Origin: CAZMGV01 sp964565925
GTDB lineage: Bacteria; JAGRBM01; JAHCIT01
DNA length: 64,000 bases
Assembly (NCBI GenBank): GCA_964565925.1
Contig: CAZMGV010000008.1
Location: 116,679-180,678, forward strand
Reading direction: 5' to 3'
Of the stretch, positions 55,340 through 64,000 are shown piece after piece. Below the pieces are notes generated by a model that made no database searches, had not been told where the DNA came from, and worked only from the letters and a program-made list of their open reading frames with translations. The stretch's first letter is position 1; each line of letters opens with the position of its first letter. The position numbers were made by a program, and so were the translations under genes.

Positions 55340-55547
55340 CGGCCATCTCTGGACCGGCCGTCTTACGACCGGTTCACTGACGCCGATCCTGACATATTCA
55401 TGCCCAAAATTCCCCGGGAACAGGTAAATTGTAGGGGCGTTCGGCGTGTGACGGGTGGCCCGAATTCAATTTGGAACGTATTTCCGATAAACAAATCGAC
55501 AGTTTTGGAATTATCCGCAGGAATACGGTTAATATGGGAACACCAAC

Positions 55548-56780
55548 ATGGTGAGCACCAATCTATATTTTCTGGGCCGCAATCCTTCGCTGGAACTCTC
55601 GCTTGCCGAGTGGGCCTGGCGGGAAAACCTGACCGTTCATCGGTTAACCGAAGAAGGCGCGTCCGAATCGCTTCCACGGCGAAGCCTGTTCCTCTGGATC
55701 CCCGAAAGATACGACAACGCGGTCCCTCAAGCCGTCGAACGGCTTTCGAAAGAAGCGCCGTCGATCGTCTGTCTTCCGCACGGCGCGATGACGCTCGCAC
55801 GCCACGCACTCGATGCCGGCTTCCGCGACTACCTCTGTATCCCCTGCAGCGAAACAGTATTGTTCCACAAGCTGGACCGTCTGCTGCATCCGGTCCCCGT
55901 CGTGAACGTCGTCCCCGGCAGGAAAACCGGTGACCCGGAGGAGGCCGACTCCCCGGATACCGAAAACCTTGCGGGACTCATCGCCCTCTACGGCGCCGAC
56001 ACGGTCCGCCAGATCACGAACCTCGCGCCGTTCCCGACGACGGTACTTTTTCAGACCGAAAACGGAATGCAGACCGGGCGTGCGGCGCTGGCGCTTCACA
56101 GCCTGAGCCTGCGCGGCACGGGCCCGCTCGCGCAGGTGCGCCTGCGCGGACTCACCCCGCTCCAGATGGGCGAGGTTCTGTTCGGCGCGCACGGCAAGCC
56201 GGAAGTTTTCCAGGCCGCGAGCCGGGGGACCCTGTACCTGGACGGAATCGAGGTGCTGCCGCCGGACATCCAGAAGCGCCTGTTCGCCCGCCTCATCACG
56301 AGGGTCGCGTCGGACCTGTCCGTAGAAACAGGCGGTGACGGGGCCGGCAGATCCGCCGGAGGCGGTTCCCGCGACTGGCGGTTCGTGGCCGGCATGGAAA
56401 TCCCGCTGGAGGCGGCCGTGAGTTCGGGCCGCCTCGACCGCCAGCTCAGTGTGCAGATTTCCGTCGTCACCGTTTTCCTGCCGCCGGTCCGCGACCGGCT
56501 GAAACACCTGCCGCAGATCGCCGGACAGCTGCTGGCGGAACTGTCCCGCGAACTGAAAGTCCCCTTGAAAACGCTGGCCCCCGGAGCGGCCGACAAGCTC
56601 GCCCAGCACAACTGGCCCGGAAACCTGGACGAACTCCGTGCGGTACTGGAAGGCGGCCTGCTCCGCTCCCGTGGCGACACCGTCGAGGCCGCGGACCTGT
56701 GGATCGAGGCCACTCCCGCCGACGTCAAACCGGGGTTCATCTATCCCGTGCCGCCGTCGACCGGGCATCTGCCCGACTAG
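55548..56780 (+). CDS. Pseudo-receiver plus catalytically degenerate sigma-54 activator (pseudo-bEBP)
   Basis: 410 residues. Residues 1-115 resemble a receiver domain (ALDAGFRDYLCIPCSETVLF) but lack the phospho-acceptor Asp and the conserved Lys. Residues about 140-385 align through the whole sigma-54 AAA+ domain: TVLFQTENGMQTGRAALALH for TVLITGESGTGKELVARAIH (P-loop Lys lost), LFG followed directly by EVFQAA with GAFTGA deleted, GTLYLDGIEVLPPDIQKRL for GTLFLDEIGELPLDLQ (Walker B Glu lost), LDRQLSVQISVVTVFLPPVR for FREDLYYRLNVV.. (Arg fingers lost), and a good HNWPGNLDELRAVLEGG lid. No Fis HTH at the end. It should not hydrolyse ATP or contact sigma-54 through GAFTGA. ATG start with GGGA about ten bases upstream. 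Confidence 0.82.
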   Translation: MVSTNLYFLGRNPSLELSLAEWAWRENLTVHRLTEEGASESLPRRSLFLWIPERYDNAVPQAVERLSKEAPSIVCLPHGAMTLARHALDAGFRDYLCIPCSETVLFHKLDRLLHPVPVVNVVPGRKTGDPEEADSPDTENLAGLIALYGADTVRQITNLAPFPTTVLFQTENGMQTGRAALALHSLSLRGTGPLAQVRLRGLTPLQMGEVLFGAHGKPEVFQAASRGTLYLDGIEVLPPDIQKRLFARLITRVASDLSVETGGDGAGRSAGGGSRDWRFVAGMEIPLEAAVSSGRLDRQLSVQISVVTVFLPPVRDRLKHLPQIAGQLLAELSRELKVPLKTLAPGAADKLAQHNWPGNLDELRAVLEGGLLRSRGDTVEAADLWIEATPADVKPGFIYPVPPSTGHLPD

Positions 56781-56950
56781 CCGGACGCCCGCCCGATTCG
56801 GGGTTATCCGCAGACGGGCTTTACTGGCGGCGAGGCCCGTGAACGACCTTACGCAACGCATTAAATTCGAGAAATCTGCTTCATTTCCCACATTAACTGT
56901 GATACTCCGGCAGCAGCTTGAGTAAGTTTTTACAATTCAAGGAGTTCATC

Positions 56951-57613
56951 GTGTTCAAACGCAGTTTCCTCACCTTCGGTCTTTTCTCTGCACTCGCTTT
57001 CGCAACCACGGCCTGTCCGGACAAGACACCGCCTAAAGAGCAGGCAGCCGAAAAGGGCTCACAGGCCCCGTCGGGCGACGCCAAGGCCGGTGACGGCAAG
57101 GGCGCGGCCAAGCAGGACGGCGTCTCCGAGGAAAGCATCCCGGCCGGCAACAAGCAGGGAACGCTGGACTCCAAGGGTCAGGTCGCCAAGGGCGGCAAGG
57201 ACGGCCAGCCGGGCGAAGCCGCTGCCAAGGGCGGCAAAGGCGGCAAGGGCAGTGCCGAAGCGGCCACTTCCGAAATCGACGCGAGCGCCATCAAGGACAT
57301 CTACTTCGACTACGACAAGGCCGACCTGCGCGCCGAATCCCGCGACGTGCTGAAGGCCCTCGCCGATCTTCTGAAGAAGAACAAGGGCGCGACGCTCACG
57401 ATCGAAGGCCACTGCGACGCGCGCGGCACCGAAGAATACAACCAGGCGCTCGGCCAGCACCGCGCCGAATCGGCCCGTGCCTACCTCGTGAACCTCGGCA
57501 TCGCCCGCAAGCGGGTGAGCACCGTGTCGTTCGGCGAGTCGCAGGCCAACCAGAACGCCTCGACCGAAGACCAGTGGCAGCAGGACCGCCACGCGAAGTT
57601 CGTCATCAAGTAA
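56951..57613 (+). CDS. pal: Peptidoglycan-associated lipoprotein (OmpA/Pal type)
   Basis: 220 residues. Lipoprotein signal with Cys at about 20 (FATTAC), a low-complexity linker rich in Lys, Gly and Ala (about 30-110), then the OmpA/Pal domain: IYFDYDKADLRAESRDVL and IEGHCDARGTEEYNQALGQ with the peptidoglycan-binding Asp/Arg. It tethers the outer membrane to the wall. GTG start with AAGGAG six bases upstream; a TTG at 56918 gives a longer but poorer start. tolA/tolB are not adjacent. A strong terminator follows. Confidence 0.9.
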   Translation: MFKRSFLTFGLFSALAFATTACPDKTPPKEQAAEKGSQAPSGDAKAGDGKGAAKQDGVSEESIPAGNKQGTLDSKGQVAKGGKDGQPGEAAAKGGKGGKGSAEAATSEIDASAIKDIYFDYDKADLRAESRDVLKALADLLKKNKGATLTIEGHCDARGTEEYNQALGQHRAESARAYLVNLGIARKRVSTVSFGESQANQNASTEDQWQQDRHAKFVIK

Positions 57614-57663
57614 GACGAACCTCTGCGGGTGCCGCCGGACGGCGGTCGCCCGCTGTCCATAAC

Positions 57664-57701
57664 CGGAAAGGGCGCGACAGCAGTCGCGCCCTTTCCGTTT
57701 T
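57664..57701 (+). terminator. Strong rho-independent terminator of pal
   Basis: Perfect 15-bp stem (57664-57678 with 57683-57697), loop AGCA, followed by TTTT (57698-57701). The stem is symmetrical and could work from both strands. Confidence 0.9.
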
Positions 57702-57778
57702 CAGATTCCGGCTGTATCCCCCGCTATCTCTCAGTGCCTGTATCCACCGCCGCCGGATCGTCTAAGCTCCCGTCAGCC

Positions 57779-58441
57779 ATGGCGAGAATCTCCTACGAAT
57801 CGGTCCTGCAGGACGCCCGCGTGAGACGCACGCTCGCGTGGAGAGCGTCGCTGCTCCCGGTGACGGCGGCGGCGCTGCCCGCCGCGCTACTCAGCACCGC
57901 GATGATCGCGGTCACGAGCCGGCTCGGCTCAGGGTATGTTCCCATTTTCGCGGGACTCCTCGTGTTCATGTGGCTGGCCGGGTTCATTCTCTTCTCGCGC
58001 CAGCAGGAAAAACATTTCGCCGGACTCGCGCGCCAGTCGTTCACCTATGACGGAGAGATGCTCGCCGTCGCCGGAGTAACGCCCGCTACCGGCGGCAACC
58101 CGGACGCCATCGGCGACACCACCCAGCCACAGACGGCCGGTTCGGTGCAGATGGTCGGTCAGCTCGGATCGCGGCTGAACCGGGGCGAACTCCAGCCCTC
58201 GGAACTGCCCTCCCCGGGCCTCGTCCCGCAGGGGCAGCACCTGAAGGTGAACAAGGTGGGAACGCTCGCGCTCCTCATCCAAGGTTTCAACGGCGTTCGC
58301 GAGGTGTATCTGAGCGGCGAATTCGCCGCCGACGGCACGCCCGTCTGGGACCTCAGAACCCGCCTGATCAAGGATATCGAGGAAGCCGCCTGGCAGGCGG
58401 GCTCGCTGACCGATCCGGGCTGGCACTCCCGGCCAATGTAA
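57779..58441 (+). CDS. Hypothetical two-helix membrane protein
   Basis: 220 residues, not recognised. Two membrane helices at about 25-48 and 56-76, then a soluble C-terminal part of about 140 residues with beta-like segments (LKVNKVGTLALLIQGFNGVR) that would face the cytoplasm. I start at the ATG at 57779 because the longer frame contains the pal terminator. Stands alone between pal and the ChaN-like gene. Confidence 0.6.
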   Translation: MARISYESVLQDARVRRTLAWRASLLPVTAAALPAALLSTAMIAVTSRLGSGYVPIFAGLLVFMWLAGFILFSRQQEKHFAGLARQSFTYDGEMLAVAGVTPATGGNPDAIGDTTQPQTAGSVQMVGQLGSRLNRGELQPSELPSPGLVPQGQHLKVNKVGTLALLIQGFNGVREVYLSGEFAADGTPVWDLRTRLIKDIEEAAWQAGSLTDPGWHSRPM

Positions 58442-58463
58442 AGACATGTAAACCACCGGAGGC

Positions 58464-58495
58464 TTATCCACCGGGCTTTCCACAGCTTGTCCCCA
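58464..58495 (+). other. Cluster of three DnaA-box-like nonamers
   Basis: TTATCCACC (58464-58472, 8/9 to TTATCCACA), CTTTCCACA (58476-58484, 7/9) and TTGTCCCCA (58487-58495, 7/9), followed by an AT-richer stretch. May be chance; no dnaA or dnaN nearby. Confidence 0.25.
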
Positions 58496-58572
58496 TAATA
58501 GTCCTTTGATTTCAATAACTTCCGGACCAGCCCCGGGGCCGTTCCTGCATCGCCGTTTGGGCCTGCTGGTAT

Positions 58573-58578
58573 TATAAT
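58573..58578 (+). promoter_or_regulatory. -10 hexamer upstream of the ChaN-like gene
   Basis: Perfect TATAAT, 17 bases before the GTG/ATG start. No recognisable -35; leader would be very short. Confidence 0.3.
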
Positions 58579-58594
58579 TGTTAACGGTGAGGTG

Positions 58595-60037
58595 ATGGGC
58601 GTGGCGGCAGATTGGCCAGTACTGGCGAATCCCCCCGCGGGCGAGTTCGCCCGGCGGTACCGCCGCCGTCTGCACCGCCACAACGAGGCGCTGCTCCGCC
58701 GCATACTGGCGGACCCGACCGGGTCGCTGGACGCCTACGAAACCGCCTACCGCGCATCGTTCGCCGGTACCGACCCCCGGGCGGTCTCCGGTTCCGAACT
58801 TCATGAGGATATCCGCCGCCGGCGGATCGTGATCCTGGGCGACTTCCACACCTCCAGCCGCGTCGCCGGCCGGTCGCTCGAACTGATCGGCGCCGTGGCG
58901 GAGCCCGGCACACCCGTGGCGCTGGCGCTCGAGATCTTCGCCGTGAAACAGCAGGACGAGATCGACGCGTACCTTCGCGGACGGCTGACCCTCGACGGCC
59001 TGCGCGCGGCCACCCGCTTCGACCGCGAGTGGGGTGCGCCGCTGTGGGCGCACTACGCCCCGGTGCTGGCGTGGGCGAGACGCCGGCGGATTCCGGTCGC
59101 CGGGATCAACGTCCCCGGCGAGACGCTGGAGAACCGCGACCGCGCGGCGGCCGTCGCCGTCCGGCAGCTGGCCCGCCGCAACCCTTCCCGCCGGATTATC
59201 GTGATGATGGGGGAGCTGCACACGGCGCCCGGGCATCTGCCGGCGCGCCTGAAGGAACTGGGCGGCTACTCGCCGCTCGTCATCCACCAGTCGGCGGAAC
59301 CGATCGCCTGGCGGCTGGAGAAGCGCGGCGTCTTTGCCGAATGGATGCGGCTGGACCACGGCCGCTACGCGCGGCTGATCGCCCATCCGCTCGTCCACCA
59401 GTCGACCTTCACGTTCCACGTGCTCTCGGCCGAACATCCGGAGCCCCTCGACAACTGGGAACGGGCGTTCCGGTACACGGCCAAGCGGCTCGGCGACCTC
59501 GCGGGGCTCGATATCCGGCCGCTCGTCGACCGGATGCACGTCTCGGCGGGGAGCACCGCGGACACGGTCGTGCTCACCGATCCCGATGGCGTGGACGGCG
59601 CGGGCAGTCTTGGCAGCAGGGGCGGCCGCGTTCCGCCGCTCGAACTCCCGCTGGAGCCGCACATGGACGAGGTGGCCGCCGGAGCCGCGCGCGCCATTGT
59701 GCGGTTCTCGCGCCACCTGAACCGGTTCCGGACCGCCCCGTCCGGTTCCGACGCCTTGCAGGAACGCGAAACCGCAGCCGCCGCGCTCGCCCGGCTGTGG
59801 TTCAATCCCCACGCCGTGCGCGACTATCCGGCGACCTACGCCCACACACTGGCCCGCAGCGTCGACCGGAGCCTGGTGACCTCGCCACTCTCCCGCCACT
59901 CGGCGCCGCCGGTGCTGAAAAACCTTTTTCTCGGCACCGGTTACGCCCGCGAATCGGAGAGCGACCTGCTCCGCCGCATCGACAGCGCCGTCACCGGCTC
60001 GCTCCACGATTCGGCCGGCCGCCGCAGTACCGGCTGA
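58595..60037 (+). CDS. ChaN/Tiki-superfamily (haem-uptake-like) protein
   Basis: 480 residues. N-terminal half (about 75-260) matches the ChaN-like family: GDFHTSSRVAGRSLEL near residue 82, LALEIFAVKQQDEID, and VMMGELHTAPGHLPARL. Characterised ChaN binds haem; wider Tiki superfamily members are metalloproteases or hydrolases. There is no signal peptide or lipobox, unlike ChaN, so it may be cytoplasmic. The C-terminal 200 residues are unassigned. Start could be ATG 58595 or GTG 58601 (better spacing from GGTGAGG). Confidence 0.75.
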   Translation: MGVAADWPVLANPPAGEFARRYRRRLHRHNEALLRRILADPTGSLDAYETAYRASFAGTDPRAVSGSELHEDIRRRRIVILGDFHTSSRVAGRSLELIGAVAEPGTPVALALEIFAVKQQDEIDAYLRGRLTLDGLRAATRFDREWGAPLWAHYAPVLAWARRRRIPVAGINVPGETLENRDRAAAVAVRQLARRNPSRRIIVMMGELHTAPGHLPARLKELGGYSPLVIHQSAEPIAWRLEKRGVFAEWMRLDHGRYARLIAHPLVHQSTFTFHVLSAEHPEPLDNWERAFRYTAKRLGDLAGLDIRPLVDRMHVSAGSTADTVVLTDPDGVDGAGSLGSRGGRVPPLELPLEPHMDEVAAGAARAIVRFSRHLNRFRTAPSGSDALQERETAAAALARLWFNPHAVRDYPATYAHTLARSVDRSLVTSPLSRHSAPPVLKNLFLGTGYARESESDLLRRIDSAVTGSLHDSAGRRSTG

Positions 60038-60159
60038 CCGGTTCCGCACCGGTCTTCATTCACCGTTATTCACGGTTTCCACCGCCGTTAATTCACTTGT
60101 GCCGGTCCGCCCTATTGGATAAGGTCGTCTGCAGGGTTGAGGGCGCATAGGGAATACCC

Positions 60160-61044
<885 letters not shown>

Positions 61045-61144
61045 AAAACTCTAATCTTATTCTGTAAACGTTCCGTAAACGCGAAAGAATTATCCCCGTT
61101 TAATCGCGGGGTGCGATATGGAGTCACTATACAGGGGTGACTCG

Positions 61145-62656
61145 ATGCCGATGAACCGACGGGATTTTCTCCGCGCCGCCGCACTCATTCCGTTTGCACC
61201 GATAGGCTGCGCACGGCTCTCCAAATCAGATCCGGCCATTACTGCTGGAACCGGTGCTGCAGATGCCGGAGTCGTGCTGAACGACATCCACTCGATGCTG
61301 AACGCGACGCGCGTGCGCGAAGTTGTGCCAGTCGGATCGCTGGAAAGCCTCGTGGACAGCGTTACCCGCGCGCGGAAACAGAAGCTGGGGATTTCCGTGG
61401 CCGGCGGCCGCCACGCCATGGGCGCGCAGCAGTTCGGTACCGGTACGATCCACCTGGACACGCGCCCGCTCAACCGGGTGCTCGCGTTCGACCCCTCTAC
61501 CGGCCTCATCGAAGTGGAGGCCGGTATCCAGTGGCCCAAACTCGTGGACGACTATCTGGCGCTCCAGAAAGATTCGCCGAAACAGTGGGGATTCACGCAG
61601 AAACAGACCGGGGCCGACCGGCTGTCGGTGGGCGGCGCGCTGTCGGCCAACGCGCACGGACGCGGACTGACACTGAAGCCGCTGGTCGAGTCGATTGTCT
61701 CGCTCAAACTGGTTAACGCACAGGGCGACCCGGTCGAATGCAACCGCACAAAAAACGCCGACCTGTTCCGACTCGTCTGCGGCGGCTACGGCCTGTTCGG
61801 TCCGGTCTATTCGGTCACGATGCAGCTCGCCCCGCGCCGCAAGCTCCGCCGCGACGTGGCGATTATCGACGCGGCGGAAGTCCCCGCCGCCATCCAGGAC
61901 CGGACCCGTGCCGGTTATCTCTACGGCGACTTCCAGTTCGCCATCGACCCCAAATCGCCGGATTTCCTGCGCAAGGGAGTGTTCGCCTGCTACTTCCCGG
62001 TGGCCGATTCAACGCCGATGCCGGAAGGGCAGAAGGAACTGGCCGAGCGCCAGTGGACGGAGCTCCTCACCCTCGCCCACACGGACAAGACCAAGGCGTT
62101 CGAGAAATACTCGAAATACTACCTCTCGACGCAGGGCCAGCTCTACTGGTCCGACACCCACCAGATGAGCATCTATCCAGACGGCTACCATCTGGAGATC
62201 GACAAACTGTTCGGGCGATCCGTACCCGGCTCCGAGATGATCACCGAAATCTATGTCCCGCGTGAAAAACTGCCGGAGTTTCTGGAAGCCGTCGCAAAAC
62301 ACCTGAGAGATTCCACGGCGGAACTGATCTACGGCACCTGCCGGTTCATCGAGAAAGACAACGAGTCGTTCCTCCCGTGGGCGAAGGAAAGTTATGCCTG
62401 CACCGTGATGAACCTGCATGTGGATCACAGCCCCGAGGGGATCGTGAAGGCCCGTGACGCGTTCAGGGGCCTGATCGACATTGCCCGCGCCAGAGGCGGC
62501 AGCTACTTCCTCACGTATCACAAATGGGCGACCCGCGAGCAGGTGCTCGCCTGCTATCCCCAGTTCCCGCAGTTTCTGGCCCGCAAGAAGGAGTTCGACC
62601 CGGACGGCCGGTTCCAGAGCGACTGGTACCGCCATCACGTCGAACTGCTGGGGTGA
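61145..62656 (+). CDS. Tat-exported FAD-linked oxidase
   Basis: 503 residues. Twin-arginine signal NRRDFLRAA at 4-12, hydrophobic stretch and Cys22 (PIGC, a poor lipobox). FAD-binding PCMH-type domain: ISVAGGRHAMGAQQFGTG, then NRVLAFDPSTG, LSVGGALSANAHGRG. C-terminal substrate domain without strong family assignment; related to gulonolactone-oxidase-like enzymes. AGGGG eight bases upstream supports this ATG over 61118. Likely operon with two small membrane proteins that may anchor or pass electrons. Confidence 0.82.
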   Translation: MPMNRRDFLRAAALIPFAPIGCARLSKSDPAITAGTGAADAGVVLNDIHSMLNATRVREVVPVGSLESLVDSVTRARKQKLGISVAGGRHAMGAQQFGTGTIHLDTRPLNRVLAFDPSTGLIEVEAGIQWPKLVDDYLALQKDSPKQWGFTQKQTGADRLSVGGALSANAHGRGLTLKPLVESIVSLKLVNAQGDPVECNRTKNADLFRLVCGGYGLFGPVYSVTMQLAPRRKLRRDVAIIDAAEVPAAIQDRTRAGYLYGDFQFAIDPKSPDFLRKGVFACYFPVADSTPMPEGQKELAERQWTELLTLAHTDKTKAFEKYSKYYLSTQGQLYWSDTHQMSIYPDGYHLEIDKLFGRSVPGSEMITEIYVPREKLPEFLEAVAKHLRDSTAELIYGTCRFIEKDNESFLPWAKESYACTVMNLHVDHSPEGIVKARDAFRGLIDIARARGGSYFLTYHKWATREQVLACYPQFPQFLARKKEFDPDGRFQSDWYRHHVELLG

Positions 62657-62659
62657 TCG

Positions 62660-63142
62660 ATGGGCACCTCCCCGGAATCGTCAGCTAAGGAAACCGCCCG
62701 CATCCTGTGGGCGCTGCTGTTCCTGTTCTGCCTCCGGGTGCTGGGGCAGATTCTGGTCCGGTTCGCCGGTGTGACGTGGCTGCCGCCGATGGAGCAGTGG
62801 TACTCGGGACTGATGCCCTACCGCGACCTGCTGCCGTCGCAGATTCTGATCATCTGCCTCTATACGAAAGTCTGCCTCGATCTCTCCCGGGCACAGGGCT
62901 ACTTCTTCGAGACCCGCCGCTGGTTCGCCACCGGCGCCCGGTATTTCGGCTACGTCTATCTGAGCGGGATGATCGCCCGTTACCCCATCCAGATGGCGCT
63001 GCACCCCGATCAGCGGTGGTTCGGCAAGACGATCCCGATCTTCTTCCACTGGGTGCTTTCGTCGTTCATCATCGTCTTCGCGCATCATCACAAACACCGG
63101 CTGGCCCGGACACTTCAGGAAAGCGACACACCGGATCCGTGA
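62660..63142 (+). CDS. Hypothetical membrane protein, four helices
   Basis: 160 residues with about four hydrophobic helices (15-37, 57-75, 92-112, 122-142) and a His-rich end to the last (FAHHHKHRL). Family not recognised. Starts three bases after the oxidase stop. Histidines near helix ends could bind haem or metal, but this is not shown. Confidence 0.7.
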   Translation: MGTSPESSAKETARILWALLFLFCLRVLGQILVRFAGVTWLPPMEQWYSGLMPYRDLLPSQILIICLYTKVCLDLSRAQGYFFETRRWFATGARYFGYVYLSGMIARYPIQMALHPDQRWFGKTIPIFFHWVLSSFIIVFAHHHKHRLARTLQESDTPDP

Positions 63143-63837
63143 CCCTTCACGAACCCTCCACATTTCTCACCGATCTCCTGCTGTCAGGCCTGTGCCTTTA
63201 CCTGTGGCGAAAACTCCCCGCGCCGAAAAGTCAGTCCGGCAGCGCCGGTGGCGGGTACACCCCCGGGCGGCTCCACCGGCTCAGTTTCGCCGTGCTGGCG
63301 GCGTCCGCGTTCACCGGCGGAATGGTGCACGGATTCGACCAGCTCGTGGACCCCTACGCCGTTCGGCTCGTCTGGAACTTCTCGCAGGTGTCGGGCTGCG
63401 TCTGGGCCTATCTGCTCGCCCTCTCCGCCGTCGCGGAGTTCAGGGACCGCAGGGCCCGCCGCTTTCTGACCCTGTTTCTCACGATCAAGCTGCTCGTCAT
63501 GGTGGCCGTCGCCGCCAGCGACGGCCGGTTCGTCTGGGTCGTGATCGAATCGGCCAGCAGCCTCGCCGTCACGGGAGTCATTTCCGCGCAGCGGTGGTTC
63601 AAGACCGGCGCGCCCCAATATCGCTATACGCTGCTCGGCATCGTCCTGTCGTTTGCCGGCGCCGCCGCGCAGGTCGCCAAGGTCAGCCCCGCCCCGAACT
63701 TCAACCACAACGACCTGTTCCACCTCATCCTGATGATCGCCGCCTGGTGTTTCTACCGGGGCGGGAGCGCGGCCAGTGAGCTGACCCGCCCCCGTAACCC
63801 TGCGGAATCACTGGAGCGCGGCAATCGCCCACATTAA
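63139..63837 (+). CDS. Hypothetical seven-helix membrane protein
   Basis: 232 residues from a GTG that overlaps the preceding stop (GTGA). About seven membrane helices. Conserved-looking motifs: AASAFTGGMVHGF in an early helix and FNHNDLFHLILMI near the end, a Ser/His and Asp/His pattern that loosely recalls the CREST (alkaline ceramidase-like) hydrolase superfamily. I would not assign the activity. The longer frame upstream is a shadow of the previous gene. Confidence 0.65.
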   Translation: MTLHEPSTFLTDLLLSGLCLYLWRKLPAPKSQSGSAGGGYTPGRLHRLSFAVLAASAFTGGMVHGFDQLVDPYAVRLVWNFSQVSGCVWAYLLALSAVAEFRDRRARRFLTLFLTIKLLVMVAVAASDGRFVWVVIESASSLAVTGVISAQRWFKTGAPQYRYTLLGIVLSFAGAAAQVAKVSPAPNFNHNDLFHLILMIAAWCFYRGGSAASELTRPRNPAESLERGNRPH

Positions 63838-63917
63838 AAGTCACGTTAATCTGTAAATTCTTTTTCCTGCGGGCCGCGCCCAGAGCGGGTCTGCGGGTTT
63901 CCGGCACGAATTTACTT

Positions 63918-63957
63918 GGGTCATTTAGGGCCATTTAGGGTCATCTAGGGCCATTTA
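63918..63957. repeat. Four tandem 10-bp repeats GGGYCATYTA
   Basis: GGGTCATTTA, GGGCCATTTA, GGGTCATCTA, GGGCCATTTA in exact 10-bp register, then GG. Lies in the noncoding edge after 63837. One helical turn per unit suggests a multi-site operator; the downstream gene is outside the window. Confidence 0.8.
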
Positions 63958-64000
63958 GGTCCACGGGTCTGGATTTCGTTTTTACGCCCGCTATTAATTC

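Noticed and set aside
55456..55470. Possible sigma-54 promoter (TGGCCCG) in the divergent regulatory region
   Set aside because: The -12 position reads AT instead of GC at the required 10-base distance from GG.
63918..63957. CRISPR or telomere-like repeat
   Set aside because: Units are 10 bp with no spacers and no cas genes; the TTTAGGG resemblance is coincidental in a bacterial chromosome segment.

Overview
This is a GC-rich stretch of bacterial chromosome from a Gram-negative organism. It encodes a Pal-type outer-membrane lipoprotein, an HtrA periplasmic protease, other lipoproteins and sigma-54. The dcw gene order is proteobacterial, and it is joined to an rpoN-hpf-ptsN-hprK-rapZ-EIIA-HPr block of the kind seen in Deltaproteobacteria and related phyla. 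I therefore infer a deltaproteobacterial or allied lineage; nothing here fixes a genus. MurE carries a DNPR motif, which points to meso-diaminopimelate peptidoglycan. I found no rRNA, tRNA, CRISPR array, transposase or prophage genes.

Layout. 46-3616: a thiolase facing a TetR-GMC oxidoreductase pair. 3756-9373 (minus strand): ClpB, HtrA, RpoZ, CoaD and RsmD. 9450-28373 (minus strand): a complete division and cell-wall cluster, mraZ-rsmH-ftsL-ftsI-murE-murF-mraY-murD-ftsW-murG-murC-murB-ddl-ftsQ-ftsA-ftsZ. Most of its junctions are 1-4 base stop/start overlaps, and it is preceded by a four-box MraZ operator overlapping a promoter. 28669-35002 (minus strand): a flippase-like membrane protein and the regulatory PTS/sigma-54 block. 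35303-36928: pyrG with a good promoter. 37013-48063 (minus strand): two very large exported proteins, a 1345-residue lipoprotein and a 2329-residue protein with an N-terminal dockerin-like region.

The right part (48563-63837) is the least ordinary. It starts with a 1188-residue protein in which about 780 residues of cytoplasmic coiled coil are joined through one membrane helix to an extracytoplasmic NodB-type polysaccharide deacetylase. A regulatory locus follows: a free-standing Fis/NtrC-type HTH protein, an XRE HTH protein, and two divergently transcribed proteins that look like catalytically dead sigma-54 activators. One of these has a 7TM sensor in front; the other has a pseudo-receiver domain and has lost the P-loop lysine, the GAFTGA loop, the Walker B glutamate and the arginine fingers. 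This is my best candidate for an undescribed system. After it come Pal, a small membrane protein, a ChaN-like protein, an orphan ParA ATPase, a Tat-type FAD oxidase with two small membrane proteins, and an array of 10-bp repeats at the right edge.

How the genes work together. The dcw cluster makes lipid II and the divisome. The HprK/HPr/EIIA/RapZ/PtsN set is a regulatory phosphorelay without visible sugar permeases, next to the sigma-54 gene. The degenerate activators some 18-20 kb away may act on sigma-54 output or have been repurposed; that link is inference.
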